64,000 nt of DNA from Amycolatopsis anabasis. Lineage in GTDB: Bacteria > Actinomycetota > Actinomycetes > Mycobacteriales > Pseudonocardiaceae. The notes beneath the pieces were generated by a model. That model had not been told where the DNA came from and did no database searches. It saw nothing but the letters and a program-made list of their open reading frames with translations. This document shows positions 1 to 11,289 of the stretch, piece by piece; within the stretch, counting starts at the first letter, position 1; every line of letters begins with the position of its first letter. The position numbers and the translations under genes are program-made. The stretch lies in contig NZ_VTHK01000004.1 of NCBI RefSeq assembly GCF_009765355.1, forward strand, positions 248,001 through 312,000, written 5' to 3'.

Positions 1-1
1 C

Positions 2-445
2 AACTCCGGTGGCGCGCTGGCCGATTCGGCGGGCCGGGTGGTCGGCGTGAACACCGCGGTCGCCGGGATCGGCCTGGGCCTGGCGGTGCCGATCAACGCG
101 ACCACCCGGCGGATCATCGACACGCTGCTCGTCGAGGGCCGGGTGCAGCGCGCGTACCTCGGCGTGGCCGGGGTGCCCGCCCCGCTGCCGGACGAGGTCG
201 CCGAGCGCACCGGGCAGAGCGCGGGCCTGCGGGTGATGGAGGTGGTCCAGGGCGGCCCGGCGCACCGCGCGGGGCTGTACCCCGGCGATCTCGTGCTCAC
301 CGTCGGGCGGGAACGGGTGTCCGACGCGCAGGGCATCCAGCGGCAGCTCTTCGGCGAGGTGATCGGCACGTCCCTGCCGATCACCGTGCTCCGCAACGGC
401 GCCATGGTCGACGTCATCGCCACCCCCGCCGAACTCGTCAGCTGA
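2..445 (+). CDS. HtrA/DegP-like serine protease with PDZ domain, C-terminal part
   Basis: Only the last 147 codons are in the window; the reading frame is open at the left edge. It begins inside the chymotrypsin-fold active site: the second residue is the Ser of an NSGGAL motif, the usual nucleophile context of S1C proteases. The remaining beta-barrel strand (GLGLAVPI) is followed by a PDZ domain over roughly the last 95 residues (YLGVAG to PITVLRNG). In this family the PDZ domain binds exposed C-termini or regulates the protease, and actinobacterial members are usually membrane-anchored or secreted; the N-terminal anchor and the His and Asp of the triad lie outside the window. The gene ends just before a strong hairpin. 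Family assignment is secure; the individual paralogue cannot be named. Confidence 0.9.
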   Translation, partial: NSGGALADSAGRVVGVNTAVAGIGLGLAVPINATTRRIIDTLLVEGRVQRAYLGVAGVPAPLPDEVAERTGQSAGLRVMEVVQGGPAHRAGLYPGDLVLTVGRERVSDAQGIQRQLFGEVIGTSLPITVLRNGAMVDVIATPAELVS

Positions 446-456
446 CCCGGCGCCGC

Positions 457-515
457 ACTGTCATGAGGGGACCCCTCCTGACGAAATTTGTCCGGAGGGG
501 TCCCCTCATGACAGT
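457..515 (+). terminator. Perfect 22-bp inverted repeat downstream of the HtrA-like gene
   Basis: Arms at 457-478 and 494-515 are exact reverse complements (core GAGGGGACCCCTCC) separated by 15 bases. It starts 11 bases after the stop codon at 445 and lies before the next gene at 573. There is no T-run, so it may act as a GC-type actinobacterial terminator or mRNA-stabilising hairpin. Confidence 0.75.
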
Positions 516-572
516 TCCGGGGACCGGAAAACTCGGTGGCCGGGCGGGTGGATGACCGGTCAGGATCGGGGG

Positions 573-1166
573 ATGCCGAACTTGATCGCGTTCATCCCCG
601 CCGCGTTCCTGATCGCCCTCGTGCCCGGCCCGGCCACGGTGATGCTGATCAAGCAGTCGGCCCGCGGCTCGCGGCGCAACTCGCTCGCCACCATCGCCGG
701 GATCGAGGCGGGCGTGCTGTTCTGGGGGCTGGCCGCGGTGTTCGGCCTGTCGGCGGTGCTGCTCGCCTCCCAGATCGCCTACGACGTGCTCCGCATCGCG
801 GGCGCGGCGTTCCTGGTCTACCTCGGCGTCAAGGCGCTCTTCTTCGCGAAACCGCGCCGGGACGACGAACCGAGCGCGGGCGCCGGGTTCCGCGCCGGGT
901 TCCTGATCAACGTGACCAACCCCAAGGCGGGCGTGTTCGCGATCTCGTTCCTCCCCCAGTTCGTGCCCGCGCACGCCGGGGCGCCCGCGCTGTTGCTGCT
1001 CGTCGGCATTTGGATGCTGGTCGACGTCGTCTGGTACACCGCGCTCGCGCTGCTGCTCACCCGGATCGGCCGGTGGCTGCGCAAGGAGTCCACGCGGCGG
1101 TGGCTGGAACGCACTTCCGGTGGCGTGTTCGTCGCATTCGGGGTGACGGTGGCGCTGGAGGGTTGA
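573..1166 (+). CDS. LysE/RhtB family amino-acid exporter
   Basis: A protein of 197 residues beginning MPNLIAFIPAAF. An in-frame ATG at 552 would add seven poorly conserved residues; the ATG at 573 follows a G-rich GATCGGGGG stretch and puts the first membrane segment at the N-terminus as in LysE proteins. The early sequence LVPGPATVMLIKQS is the characteristic PGP motif, and LINVTNPKAGVFAISFLPQF matches the second conserved block. About six hydrophobic segments are visible. Members export basic or neutral amino acids or homoserine lactone-like compounds; the substrate cannot be read here. It is a single-gene unit between a hairpin and the TPP riboswitch. Confidence 0.85.
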   Translation: MPNLIAFIPAAFLIALVPGPATVMLIKQSARGSRRNSLATIAGIEAGVLFWGLAAVFGLSAVLLASQIAYDVLRIAGAAFLVYLGVKALFFAKPRRDDEPSAGAGFRAGFLINVTNPKAGVFAISFLPQFVPAHAGAPALLLLVGIWMLVDVVWYTALALLLTRIGRWLRKESTRRWLERTSGGVFVAFGVTVALEG

Positions 1167-1210
1167 GGTCTGCGCCCTTGCGTGGCATGGTCGAGGCACA
1201 ACCACACAAC

Positions 1211-1316
1211 GCGGGAGCTCGCGCCATGGCGGGCTGAGAGGGTGGCTGGTGTCCCTTGCGAGGACCCGGCGCCGCCGACCGCATGAACCTGACCGGGTAA
1301 TGCCGGCGTAGGGAGT
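1211..1316 (+). ncRNA. TPP riboswitch (THI element) upstream of thiC
   Basis: The 5' strand GCGGGAGCTC, the GGCTGAGAGGG pyrimidine-sensor block (around 1231-1242), GAACCTGACCGGGTAATGCCGG (split over about 1284-1306) and the closing GTAGGGAG (1309-1315) are the conserved parts of the thi-box in correct order. The closing GGGAG lies about 9 bases before the TTG start of thiC and probably doubles as its ribosome binding site, so ligand binding would hide the site and repress translation when thiamine pyrophosphate is plentiful. Confidence 0.96.
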
Positions 1317-1318
1317 GA

Positions 1319-2970
<1,652 letters not shown>

Positions 2971-2971
<1 letters not shown>

Positions 2972-3798
2972 TGACCGCCACGCCGCACACCGCCCTCACC
3001 ATCGCCGGCTCCGATTCCGGCGGTGGTGCGGGCATCCAGGCCGATCTGCGCACGTTCTTCGCGTGCGGGGTGCACGGGATGACCGCGATCACCGCGGTCA
3101 CCGTGCAGAACTCCCGGGGAGTTCAGGGTTTCAGCGAGGTGCCGGTGGAGACGGTCACCGCGCAGATCAAGGCGGTGGCGACCGATATGGGCGTGGACGC
3201 CGCGAAAACCGGGATGCTGGCCACCGCGGACATCATCACCGCGGTCGCCAAGACGCTGGACGAGGTCCACATCGGACGGAGCACGGACGTGCCGTTCGTG
3301 GTGGACCCGGTGGCCGCCTCGATGCACGGCGATGCCCTGCTGCGCGAGGAAGCGCTGGAAGCCATCCGCACCGAGTTGTTCCCCCGGGCCACCCTGGTCA
3401 CGCCGAACCTCGACGAGGTGCGCCTGCTGACCGGCGTCACGGTCACCGACGCCGAAAGCCAGCGGGAGGCGGCGCGCGCGCTGCTGGAGTTCGGCCCGCA
3501 GTGGGTGCTGGTCAAGGGCGGGCACCTGTACGAGGCGCCGGACTGCGTCGACCTGCTCTCCGACGGTGTCCAGTTCGTCGAGCTGACCGGCCCGCGGCAC
3601 GACACCCCGCACACCCACGGCGGCGGCGACACCCTGGCCTCGGCCATCACCGCGTCGCTGGCCAAGGGCCTGGGCGTACCGGACGCCGTGGCCGCCGGGA
3701 AGCACTTCATCGAACGCGCGGTCGCCGAGTCCTACCCGCTCGGCTCCGGAATCGGCCCGGTGTCCCCGTTCTGGCGCCTGGCCGACGACCTGCCCTGA
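2971..3798 (+). CDS. thiD: Hydroxymethylpyrimidine/phosphomethylpyrimidine kinase ThiD (copy 1)
   Basis: A 275-residue ribokinase-fold kinase that phosphorylates HMP and then HMP-P to give HMP-PP for thiamine synthesis. N-terminal [19 protein letters not shown] is the ThiD signature, followed by the DPVAASMHG and [12 protein letters not shown] blocks. The anion-hole segment near the C-terminus reads [10 protein letters not shown], with Asp where enterobacterial ThiD has the Cys of GTGC; Asp is common in the wider ribokinase superfamily. It overlaps thiC by one base. The next gene is a clear paralogue. Assignment as HMP(-P) kinase is firm; pyridoxal-type kinase activity as a side reaction cannot be excluded. 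Confidence 0.93.
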
Positions 3799-3820
3799 AC
3801 GGGACGGGCACACTGGGGCC

Positions 3821-4663
3821 ATGAGTGACAAGAGCAGCCCGCCGTCGGCGTTGACGATCGCGGGGTCGGACTCCGGTGGCGCCGCGGGCCTGCAGGCCGA
3901 TCTGCGGACGTTCCTGACCTGCGGGGTGCACGGCCTGGTCGCGGTGACCGCGGTGACCGTGCAGAACACCCTCGGCGTGCACGACCGCGCGGACATCCCG
4001 GCGGGGATCGTGGCCGGGCAGATCGAGGCCGTCGCCGCCGATATGGGCGTGGGCGCGGCCAAGACCGGCATGCTCGCCTCCGCGGAGATCATCCACGCCG
4101 TCGCGCAGGCTTGCGACCGCGCGGGTATCGGGCGGGACGCGGACATCCCGTTCGTGGTCGACCCGGTGGCCGCGTCGATGCACGGCCACCCGCTGTTCGA
4201 CGAGCACGGGCTGGCGGCGCTGCGCGACGACCTGCTGCCCCGGGCGACCGTGCTCACCCCGAATCTGGACGAGGTACGGCTGCTGACCGAGATGGACGTG
4301 CGCGACCGCGACCGGATGTACGAGGCGGCCGTGGTGCTGCACCGCCTCGGGCCGCGGTACGTGCTGGTGAAGAGCGGTCACCTGGTCGACGACCCGGAAT
4401 GCGTGGACGTGCTCTTCGACGGGCGCGAGTTCGTGGAACTGGCCGGGCCGCGGGAGCAGACCCAGCACACGCACGGCGCCGGGGACACCATGGCGTCCGC
4501 GCTGACCGCCGGGCTCGCCCGCGGGATGAGCGTGGTGGAGGCCGCCCGATTCGGGAAATGGTTCGTCGGCAACGCGGTGGCCCACGCCTATCCGATGGGT
4601 GCGAAAGTCGGCCCGGTTTCGGCCTTCTGGCGGCTTGCGCCCGAGGAGGGCTTCCCCGCATAA
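3821..4663 (+). CDS. Second ThiD-type kinase, tandem paralogue
   Basis: A 280-residue ribokinase-fold protein that aligns with the upstream ThiD over its whole length (shared blocks [49 protein letters not shown]). By eye well over half the positions are identical, so this is a tandem duplication. Its anion-hole motif is THGAGDTMAS, again with Asp. The ATG at 3821 lies 22 bases after the thiD stop, so it is probably in the thiC transcript. Possible roles are a redundant HMP-P kinase, or a split of HMP and HMP-P or pyridoxal substrates between copies. No riboswitch or promoter is obvious between them. Confidence 0.88.
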   Translation: MSDKSSPPSALTIAGSDSGGAAGLQADLRTFLTCGVHGLVAVTAVTVQNTLGVHDRADIPAGIVAGQIEAVAADMGVGAAKTGMLASAEIIHAVAQACDRAGIGRDADIPFVVDPVAASMHGHPLFDEHGLAALRDDLLPRATVLTPNLDEVRLLTEMDVRDRDRMYEAAVVLHRLGPRYVLVKSGHLVDDPECVDVLFDGREFVELAGPREQTQHTHGAGDTMASALTAGLARGMSVVEAARFGKWFVGNAVAHAYPMGAKVGPVSAFWRLAPEEGFPA

Positions 4664-4721
4664 CGTCGCCCGATAGCATGCGGCGCGTCGGCATCCGGGT
4701 GAATTTGGGGAGAAACGGCGC

Positions 4722-5540
4722 GTGACGATGCGGGAACGGGTAGCGAAGTTCGTGGAGGATCGCCGATTCCAGAACTTCATCATCGCGGTGATCATTTTCA
4801 ATGCGGGCACGCTCGCGCTGGAAACGTCTCCCCGAATCCTCGCGGAGTACGGAAATCTCCTGCACACGCTCGACTACATCGCACTCGCGGTGTTCGTGGC
4901 CGAACTGCTCGCCAAGTTCTACGCCCAGCGCAAACGATTCTTCGCCGACTCCTGGAACCTGTTCGATCTGGTGGTCATCGGCATCGCGGTGATCCCCGCC
5001 ACCGGGCCGTTCGCGGTGCTGCGGGCGTTGCGGGTGCTCCGGATCCTGCGGCTCATCTCGGTGGTGCCGTCGATGCGTAAGGTGGTCAGCGGGTTGCTCG
5101 CCGCGATCCCGGGCATGGCCTCGATCGCCGCGTTGCTCGCGCTGATCGTCTTCATCGCCGGGGTGATGGCCACCAAGCTGTTCGGCGCGATCTCCCCGGA
5201 GAACTTCGGCGACCTCGGCACCTCGCTGTTCACCCTGTTCCAGGTCATGACCGGCGAGGCGTGGCCGGACATCGCCAAGCAGGTCATGGAACAGGCGCCG
5301 ATGGCCTGGGTCTTCTTCGTGGTCTACATCCTGGTGTCCAGTTTCGCGGTGCTGAACCTGTTCATCGCGGTCGTGGTGAGCGGGATGGAGGACCAGTTGC
5401 GGGCGGACATCCGCGAAGAGGAGGCCAGGCAGGCGGCCGAACAGGCGGCGGCCAATCAGGCGATCCTCGACGAACTGCGCGCACTGCGGGCCGAGGTGGC
5501 CCGGTTGCGCACCCGCGAAGAGGCGCCGGAACCGACCTAG
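4722..5540 (+). CDS. Voltage-gated cation (Na+/Ca2+ type) channel, single-domain
   Basis: A 272-residue ion-transport protein with the six-helix layout of bacterial sodium channels such as NaChBac. The S4 voltage sensor at about residues 98-121 has Arg at every third place (Arg101, 104, 107, 110). The pore loop carries the filter TGEAWPD (177-183) in the position of the NaChBac filter TLESWAS, and S6 reads AVLNLFIAVVVSGM. A charged C-terminal coiled coil (about 222-265) would hold the tetramer together. The GTG at 4722 is preferred to ATG 4728 because GGGGAG is nine bases upstream of it. It sits between thiD2 and a convergent MarR gene with which its stop overlaps (shared CTAG). Confidence 0.88.
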   Translation: MTMRERVAKFVEDRRFQNFIIAVIIFNAGTLALETSPRILAEYGNLLHTLDYIALAVFVAELLAKFYAQRKRFFADSWNLFDLVVIGIAVIPATGPFAVLRALRVLRILRLISVVPSMRKVVSGLLAAIPGMASIAALLALIVFIAGVMATKLFGAISPENFGDLGTSLFTLFQVMTGEAWPDIAKQVMEQAPMAWVFFVVYILVSSFAVLNLFIAVVVSGMEDQLRADIREEEARQAAEQAAANQAILDELRALRAEVARLRTREEAPEPT

Positions 5541-5983
5541 TCCTCGTCGCTGATCAGCGCTTCGAGCGCGGGCAGCGCGTCGACCAGCGAACAGCGCAGC
5601 TCCTCGGGCAGCCGGTCGATGCGGCGCCCGAGTTCCTGCACCCGGGTCGACCGCACCCCGGAGACCATGCGCTCCCCCTCCTCCGTGGCGGTGGCCAGCC
5701 AGGCGCGGCGGTCCAGCGGGTCGGACTCCCGCCGCACGTAACCGGCTTCCACCAGCGCGGCCACGATGCGAGACATCGTCGCGGCCGCGACCCCCTCCTT
5801 CGCCGCGAGATCGCCCAGGCGCAGCTGCCCGTAGCTGACCAGGGTCGCCAGCGCGGAAATCGCGCCGTGCCCCGGCCCGGGCGTGCCCGCCTGGCGCAGC
5901 GAACGGGACAGTCTGCCTACCGCCAGGAACAATCTGCCGGAGACATCCTGCGTCGACGACGTGGTCACGTCGAGCTCCTTCAT
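5537..5983 (-). CDS. MarR-family transcriptional regulator
   Basis: A 148-residue winged-helix regulator from the ATG at 5983 (an ATG two codons upstream at 5989 is possible). The central part LRLGDLAAKEGVAAATMSRIVAALVEAGYVRRESDPLDRR contains the recognition helix and the wing with the family D-P-x-D-R-R signature; N- and C-terminal helices form the dimer. The ligand is unknown. Its stop codon overlaps that of the channel gene through CTAG, so the two run tail to tail. An 18-bp palindrome at 6064-6081, 80 bases upstream, is a candidate operator. It is separate from thiG upstream, which runs in the same direction. Confidence 0.85.
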   Translation of the reverse strand: MKELDVTTSSTQDVSGRLFLAVGRLSRSLRQAGTPGPGHGAISALATLVSYGQLRLGDLAAKEGVAAATMSRIVAALVEAGYVRRESDPLDRRAWLATATEEGERMVSGVRSTRVQELGRRIDRLPEELRCSLVDALPALEALISDED

Positions 5984-6063
5984 GCACATTTCTGGCTCGC
6001 GAATTACCAAATGCCGACAACCATACGTGCTCGGTGCCAAGGAACCCGACGAAAGGTCGCGTG

Positions 6064-6081
6064 TCATCACCAAATGGTGAT
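6064..6081. promoter_or_regulatory. Palindrome CATCACCA-AA-TGGTGATG, candidate MarR operator
   Basis: Two perfect 8-base arms around AA, lying between the thiG stop (6085) and the MarR start (5983). Its size fits MarR dimers. It could instead be a weak terminator for thiG, but it lacks GC strength and a T-run. Confidence 0.45.
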
Positions 6082-6084
6082 GTG

Positions 6085-8266
<2,182 letters not shown>

Positions 8267-8277
8267 GAACAATCACG

Positions 8278-8360
8278 CTCCCTGCGCCGGCATGACCCGG
8301 ATCAGGTTCCACGGTCGGAGCGGCGGCTCCCTCTCAGCCCGTGCCTCGGGCTCCCGTGCG
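8278..8360 (-). ncRNA. TPP riboswitch upstream of thiO-thiS-thiG
   Basis: Read on the minus strand the order is CGCACGGGAG, GGGCTGAGAGGGAG, GAACCTGATCCGGGTCATGCC and GCAGGGAG, the conserved thi-box elements. The 3' GGGAG is adjacent to the thiO start. It should control all three thiazole genes. The divergent thiE at 8398 starts beyond the 5' end of the element and is not covered by it. Confidence 0.95.
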
Positions 8361-8397
8361 GACACTCCCACCGTAGCGCGCGCGGTACGGTTCGGCT

Positions 8398-9063
8398 ATG
8401 CCAGGCCTTTCCGGGGACCAGATCAGGCAGCGGCTCGCCGCGGCGCGGCTGTACCTGTGCACCGACGCGCGCGCCGACCGCGGCGATCTCGCCGCCTTCG
8501 CCGACGCCGCGCTCGCCGGCGGGGTGGACATCATCCAGCTGCGCGACAAGTCCGACGGCGCGCCGCTCGAGGCGAAGCAGGAGCTCGCCGCGCTCGAAGT
8601 GCTCGCCGACGCGTGCGCGCGGCACGGCGCGTTGCTGTCGGTGAACGACCGGGCCGATGTCGCGCTGGCCGTGGACGCGGACGTGCTGCACCTGGGCCAG
8701 GACGACATCCCGGTGCCCCTCGCCCGGCGCATCCTCGGCGACGGGCCGGTGATCGGCCGGTCGACGCATTCGCCTCAGCAGGCCACGGCCGCCGCGGCGG
8801 AACCGGGCGTGGACTACTTCTGCACCGGCCCCTGCTGGCCCACGCCGACCAAACCCGGCCGCCCGGCGCCCGGGCTGGACCTCGTCCGGGAGACGGCGAA
8901 GGCCGCGCCGGACCGGCCGTGGTTCGCGATCGGCGGGATCGACCGGCGGCGGCTGCCCGAGGTGCTCGCCGCCGGGGCCTCCCGTGTGGTGGTCGTGCGG
9001 GCGATCACCGAGGCCGACGACCCCCGGGCCGCCGCCGCCCAGCTCCGCGCCGCCCTGACCTGA
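8398..9063 (+). CDS. thiE: Thiamine-phosphate synthase ThiE
   Basis: ThiE joins HMP-PP and thiazole phosphate to form thiamine phosphate. The 221-residue TIM barrel has the diagnostic [52 protein letters not shown] and FAIGGID motifs for pyrimidine, pyrophosphate and thiazole binding. It is transcribed away from thiO with only about 40 bases between its ATG and the riboswitch of the opposite unit, so the two promoters must overlap closely. It runs tail to tail with the next gene, separated by 12 bases. Confidence 0.95.
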   Translation: MPGLSGDQIRQRLAAARLYLCTDARADRGDLAAFADAALAGGVDIIQLRDKSDGAPLEAKQELAALEVLADACARHGALLSVNDRADVALAVDADVLHLGQDDIPVPLARRILGDGPVIGRSTHSPQQATAAAAEPGVDYFCTGPCWPTPTKPGRPAPGLDLVRETAKAAPDRPWFAIGGIDRRRLPEVLAAGASRVVVVRAITEADDPRAAAAQLRAALT

Positions 9064-9075
9064 CAATTCCGGGGC

Positions 9076-10038
9076 CTACGACCCCTGGTTGCCCGAGCGC
9101 TGGCCGTCGGAGCCCTGGTCGGAGCCGCCCGGGGCGTTGTTGCCGTTGCTCGGCGGGGCGCTCGGGGTCGGCGTCGGCTTGTCCGACGACTTCGGCGCGC
9201 TGGACGACGGCGTCGACGGTTTCGAACCGCTCGTCGGGGGCTGCTCGTCCCCGCCGCTGCCGTTCCGCGGGGTGCCGGTCGGCGGGGTCCGGCTCTGGCT
9301 GGGCTGGACGTTCTTGTCGTCCCCGGTCGACGGGGGCTGGTCCTGCCGCTTCTCGTCGGACTTGCCGCTCCCGCCGCCGCTCCACAGGTGGCCGATCGTG
9401 CTGCCCTGGCCGCCCGAGATCGCCGACCCGGTGATGCCCTCGAAGCCGGTGATCGCCAGGATCGCGACGACGAACGCCACCACGCTGGTGCCGATGATCA
9501 GCGGCCAGCGGAGGCGGAACCGGCGGCGCGGCTGCTCCTCGCCGGTTTCCGGCCCTTCGGCCGGCGGTTGCTGGAGGTTCGGCCGGGGGATGAACACCGT
9601 GCGTTCCCCGTTGCCGGACCGCCCGTCACCGGCGACCGGCAGCCTGCTGGTCGTCTCGCCCGAGCCGCGCGCCGCCTGGAAGGCCTGCGTGCGCTGCGGA
9701 CGGTAACCGGTCGCGTGCTGCCCGGGCACCTGCCGCGGCTGCTGCACCACCCTGGTCTGCTGCCGGGCGCGCGGATCGGCCAGCGCCCGCGCCGCCTCCT
9801 TGGTGCGCTGCGCGGCCTCCCGCGTCTTGCGCAGCGAACGCAGGTACAACTCGCCGCCGACCGTGGTCACCACACTCGCGATCCCGGCCCCCACCACGGT
9901 GCCGGCCACCCCCAGCGTCGACCCCAGGAAAGCCGCGGTGACCGCCGCCAGCGCGGCCGCCACCACCTGCGACGGCTTGATGCCGCCGGACTTTTCCTCC
10001 TTCTTCTCCTCAGAGGTGCTCTTCTGCTCTTCGCTCAT
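9076..10038 (-). CDS. Membrane protein with long disordered tail, function unknown
   Basis: A 320-residue protein: a charged Glu/Lys N-terminus (about 1-20), a hydrophobic pair of helices (VVAAALAAVTAAFLG and GTVVGAGIASVVTTV, about 25-65), a basic and Gln/Arg-rich linker, a third membrane span (WPLIIGTSVVAFVVAILAITGF, about 178-200) and a Ser/Pro/Gly/Thr-rich C-terminus of about 110 residues without predicted structure. The hydrophobic N-terminal module recurs in actinobacteria, but I know no function for it. A cell-envelope or septal role is only a guess. It is divergent from the ammonia-lyase gene. Confidence 0.7.
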   Translation of the reverse strand: MSEEQKSTSEEKKEEKSGGIKPSQVVAAALAAVTAAFLGSTLGVAGTVVGAGIASVVTTVGGELYLRSLRKTREAAQRTKEAARALADPRARQQTRVVQQPRQVPGQHATGYRPQRTQAFQAARGSGETTSRLPVAGDGRSGNGERTVFIPRPNLQQPPAEGPETGEEQPRRRFRLRWPLIIGTSVVAFVVAILAITGFEGITGSAISGGQGSTIGHLWSGGGSGKSDEKRQDQPPSTGDDKNVQPSQSRTPPTGTPRNGSGGDEQPPTSGSKPSTPSSSAPKSSDKPTPTPSAPPSNGNNAPGGSDQGSDGQRSGNQGS

Positions 10039-10188
10039 GATCCCGATCTGCTCGCACCGTCAACGTTTCGATCCCTCAACGTTTAAGTCGCCCGTACCAC
10101 TCCGCTCGTTGCCGGGACGTGAGCAGCGCCACTCTTACTGTCCACAGTGGACCGCGCACGGCTTACATTTCCTTGACATACTCGGGGA

Positions 10189-11139
10189 ATGGAATTGGTG
10201 ACCATTGACGACATTCGTGCCGCGGCGGAGCGGATCCGCGGCACCGCGATCCGGACTCCGCTGCTGGCCCAGCCGTGGGCGCAGCGGTCGCCGCTGTGGG
10301 TCAAACCCGAGAACCTGCAACCGATCGGCGCCTTCAAGATCCGCGGCGCGTACAACGCGATCGCCGCACTCGACGAGTCCGCGCGGCAACGCGGCGTGGT
10401 CGCCTACTCCAGCGGGAACCACGCGCAGGCGGTCGCGTTCGCGGCGAAGTCGTTCGGCGTGCCCGCGGTGATCGTGGTCCCGGACGTGACCCCGCGGGTG
10501 AAGGTCGAGGCCACCGCCGCGCACGGGGCCGAGGTGGTCGAGGTCCCGATCGCCGAGCGCGAATCGGCCGCGCACGCCCTAGCCGCCGAACGCGGGCTGA
10601 CGCTCATCCCGCCGTTCGACCATCCGGACGTGATCGCCGGTCAGGGCACCATCGGGCTGGAGATCGCCGAGGACCTGCCCGAGGTCGAGGTCGTGCTGAT
10701 CCCGGTCAGCGGTGGCGGGCTCGCCTCCGGCATCGGCACCGCGATCAAGGCCCGCTGCCCGCGGGCCCGGGTCTACGCGGTCGAACCCGAACTGGCCGCC
10801 GACACCGCGGAGGGCCTGCGCGCCGGGAAGCGGGTGGACTGGCCCGCCGAACGCCGGGCCCGCACGATCGCCGACGGCCTGCGCTCGCAGCCGTCGGAGC
10901 TGACCTTCGCCCATCTGCTCAAGGTGCTGGACGGGGTCATCACGGTCACCGAGGACGAGATCCGCTCGGCGGTCCGCACGCTGGCGCTCAAGGGGCGGCT
11001 CGTCGCCGAACCCAGCGGCGCCACGGCACTGGCCGGATACCTCTTCCACGGCGACGAGCTGCCCGCGGGCCGGACCGTCGCGGTCGTCTCCGGCGGCAAC
11101 CTCGACGCGGATCTCCTGGCCGAGCTGCTCACCGGCTAG
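10189..11139 (+). CDS. PLP-dependent threonine/serine ammonia-lyase (or serine racemase-like)
   Basis: A 316-residue fold-type II PLP enzyme. Lys50 in IGAFKIRGAYN forms the Schiff base, YSSGNHAQAVAFAAK is the substrate loop, and PVSGGGLASGIGTAIK is the glycine-rich phosphate cup. It lacks the C-terminal ACT regulatory domain of biosynthetic IlvA (about 500 residues), so it fits catabolic threonine dehydratase or serine racemase/dehydratase. It stands alone and ends before a strong terminator with a T-run. The exact amino acid substrate cannot be settled from motifs. Confidence 0.87.
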   Translation: MELVTIDDIRAAAERIRGTAIRTPLLAQPWAQRSPLWVKPENLQPIGAFKIRGAYNAIAALDESARQRGVVAYSSGNHAQAVAFAAKSFGVPAVIVVPDVTPRVKVEATAAHGAEVVEVPIAERESAAHALAAERGLTLIPPFDHPDVIAGQGTIGLEIAEDLPEVEVVLIPVSGGGLASGIGTAIKARCPRARVYAVEPELAADTAEGLRAGKRVDWPAERRARTIADGLRSQPSELTFAHLLKVLDGVITVTEDEIRSAVRTLALKGRLVAEPSGATALAGYLFHGDELPAGRTVAVVSGGNLDADLLAELLTG

Positions 11140-11210
11140 CCCTCCCGGTCGGCGGCCGCGTCAGCGGGCGGAGCGGCGGCAGGAAGGGACCTTCGCTCCG
11201 GCGAAACGTG

Positions 11211-11257
11211 AGCGGGGGACCTTTACTACGGCAGAACGTGAGTAAAGGTCCCCCGCT
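11211..11257 (+). terminator. Rho-independent terminator with 17-bp stem and T-run
   Basis: Arms 11211-11227 and 11241-11257 are perfectly complementary (core GGGGGACCTTTAC) and are followed by ATTTTTT. It serves the ammonia-lyase gene and faces the convergent MFS gene. The 14-mer AAAGGTCCCCCGCT in its 3' arm recurs at 23066-23079. Confidence 0.9.
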
Positions 11258-11289
11258 ATTTTTTGGTGACCGAGTACCCGGACCGGCGC

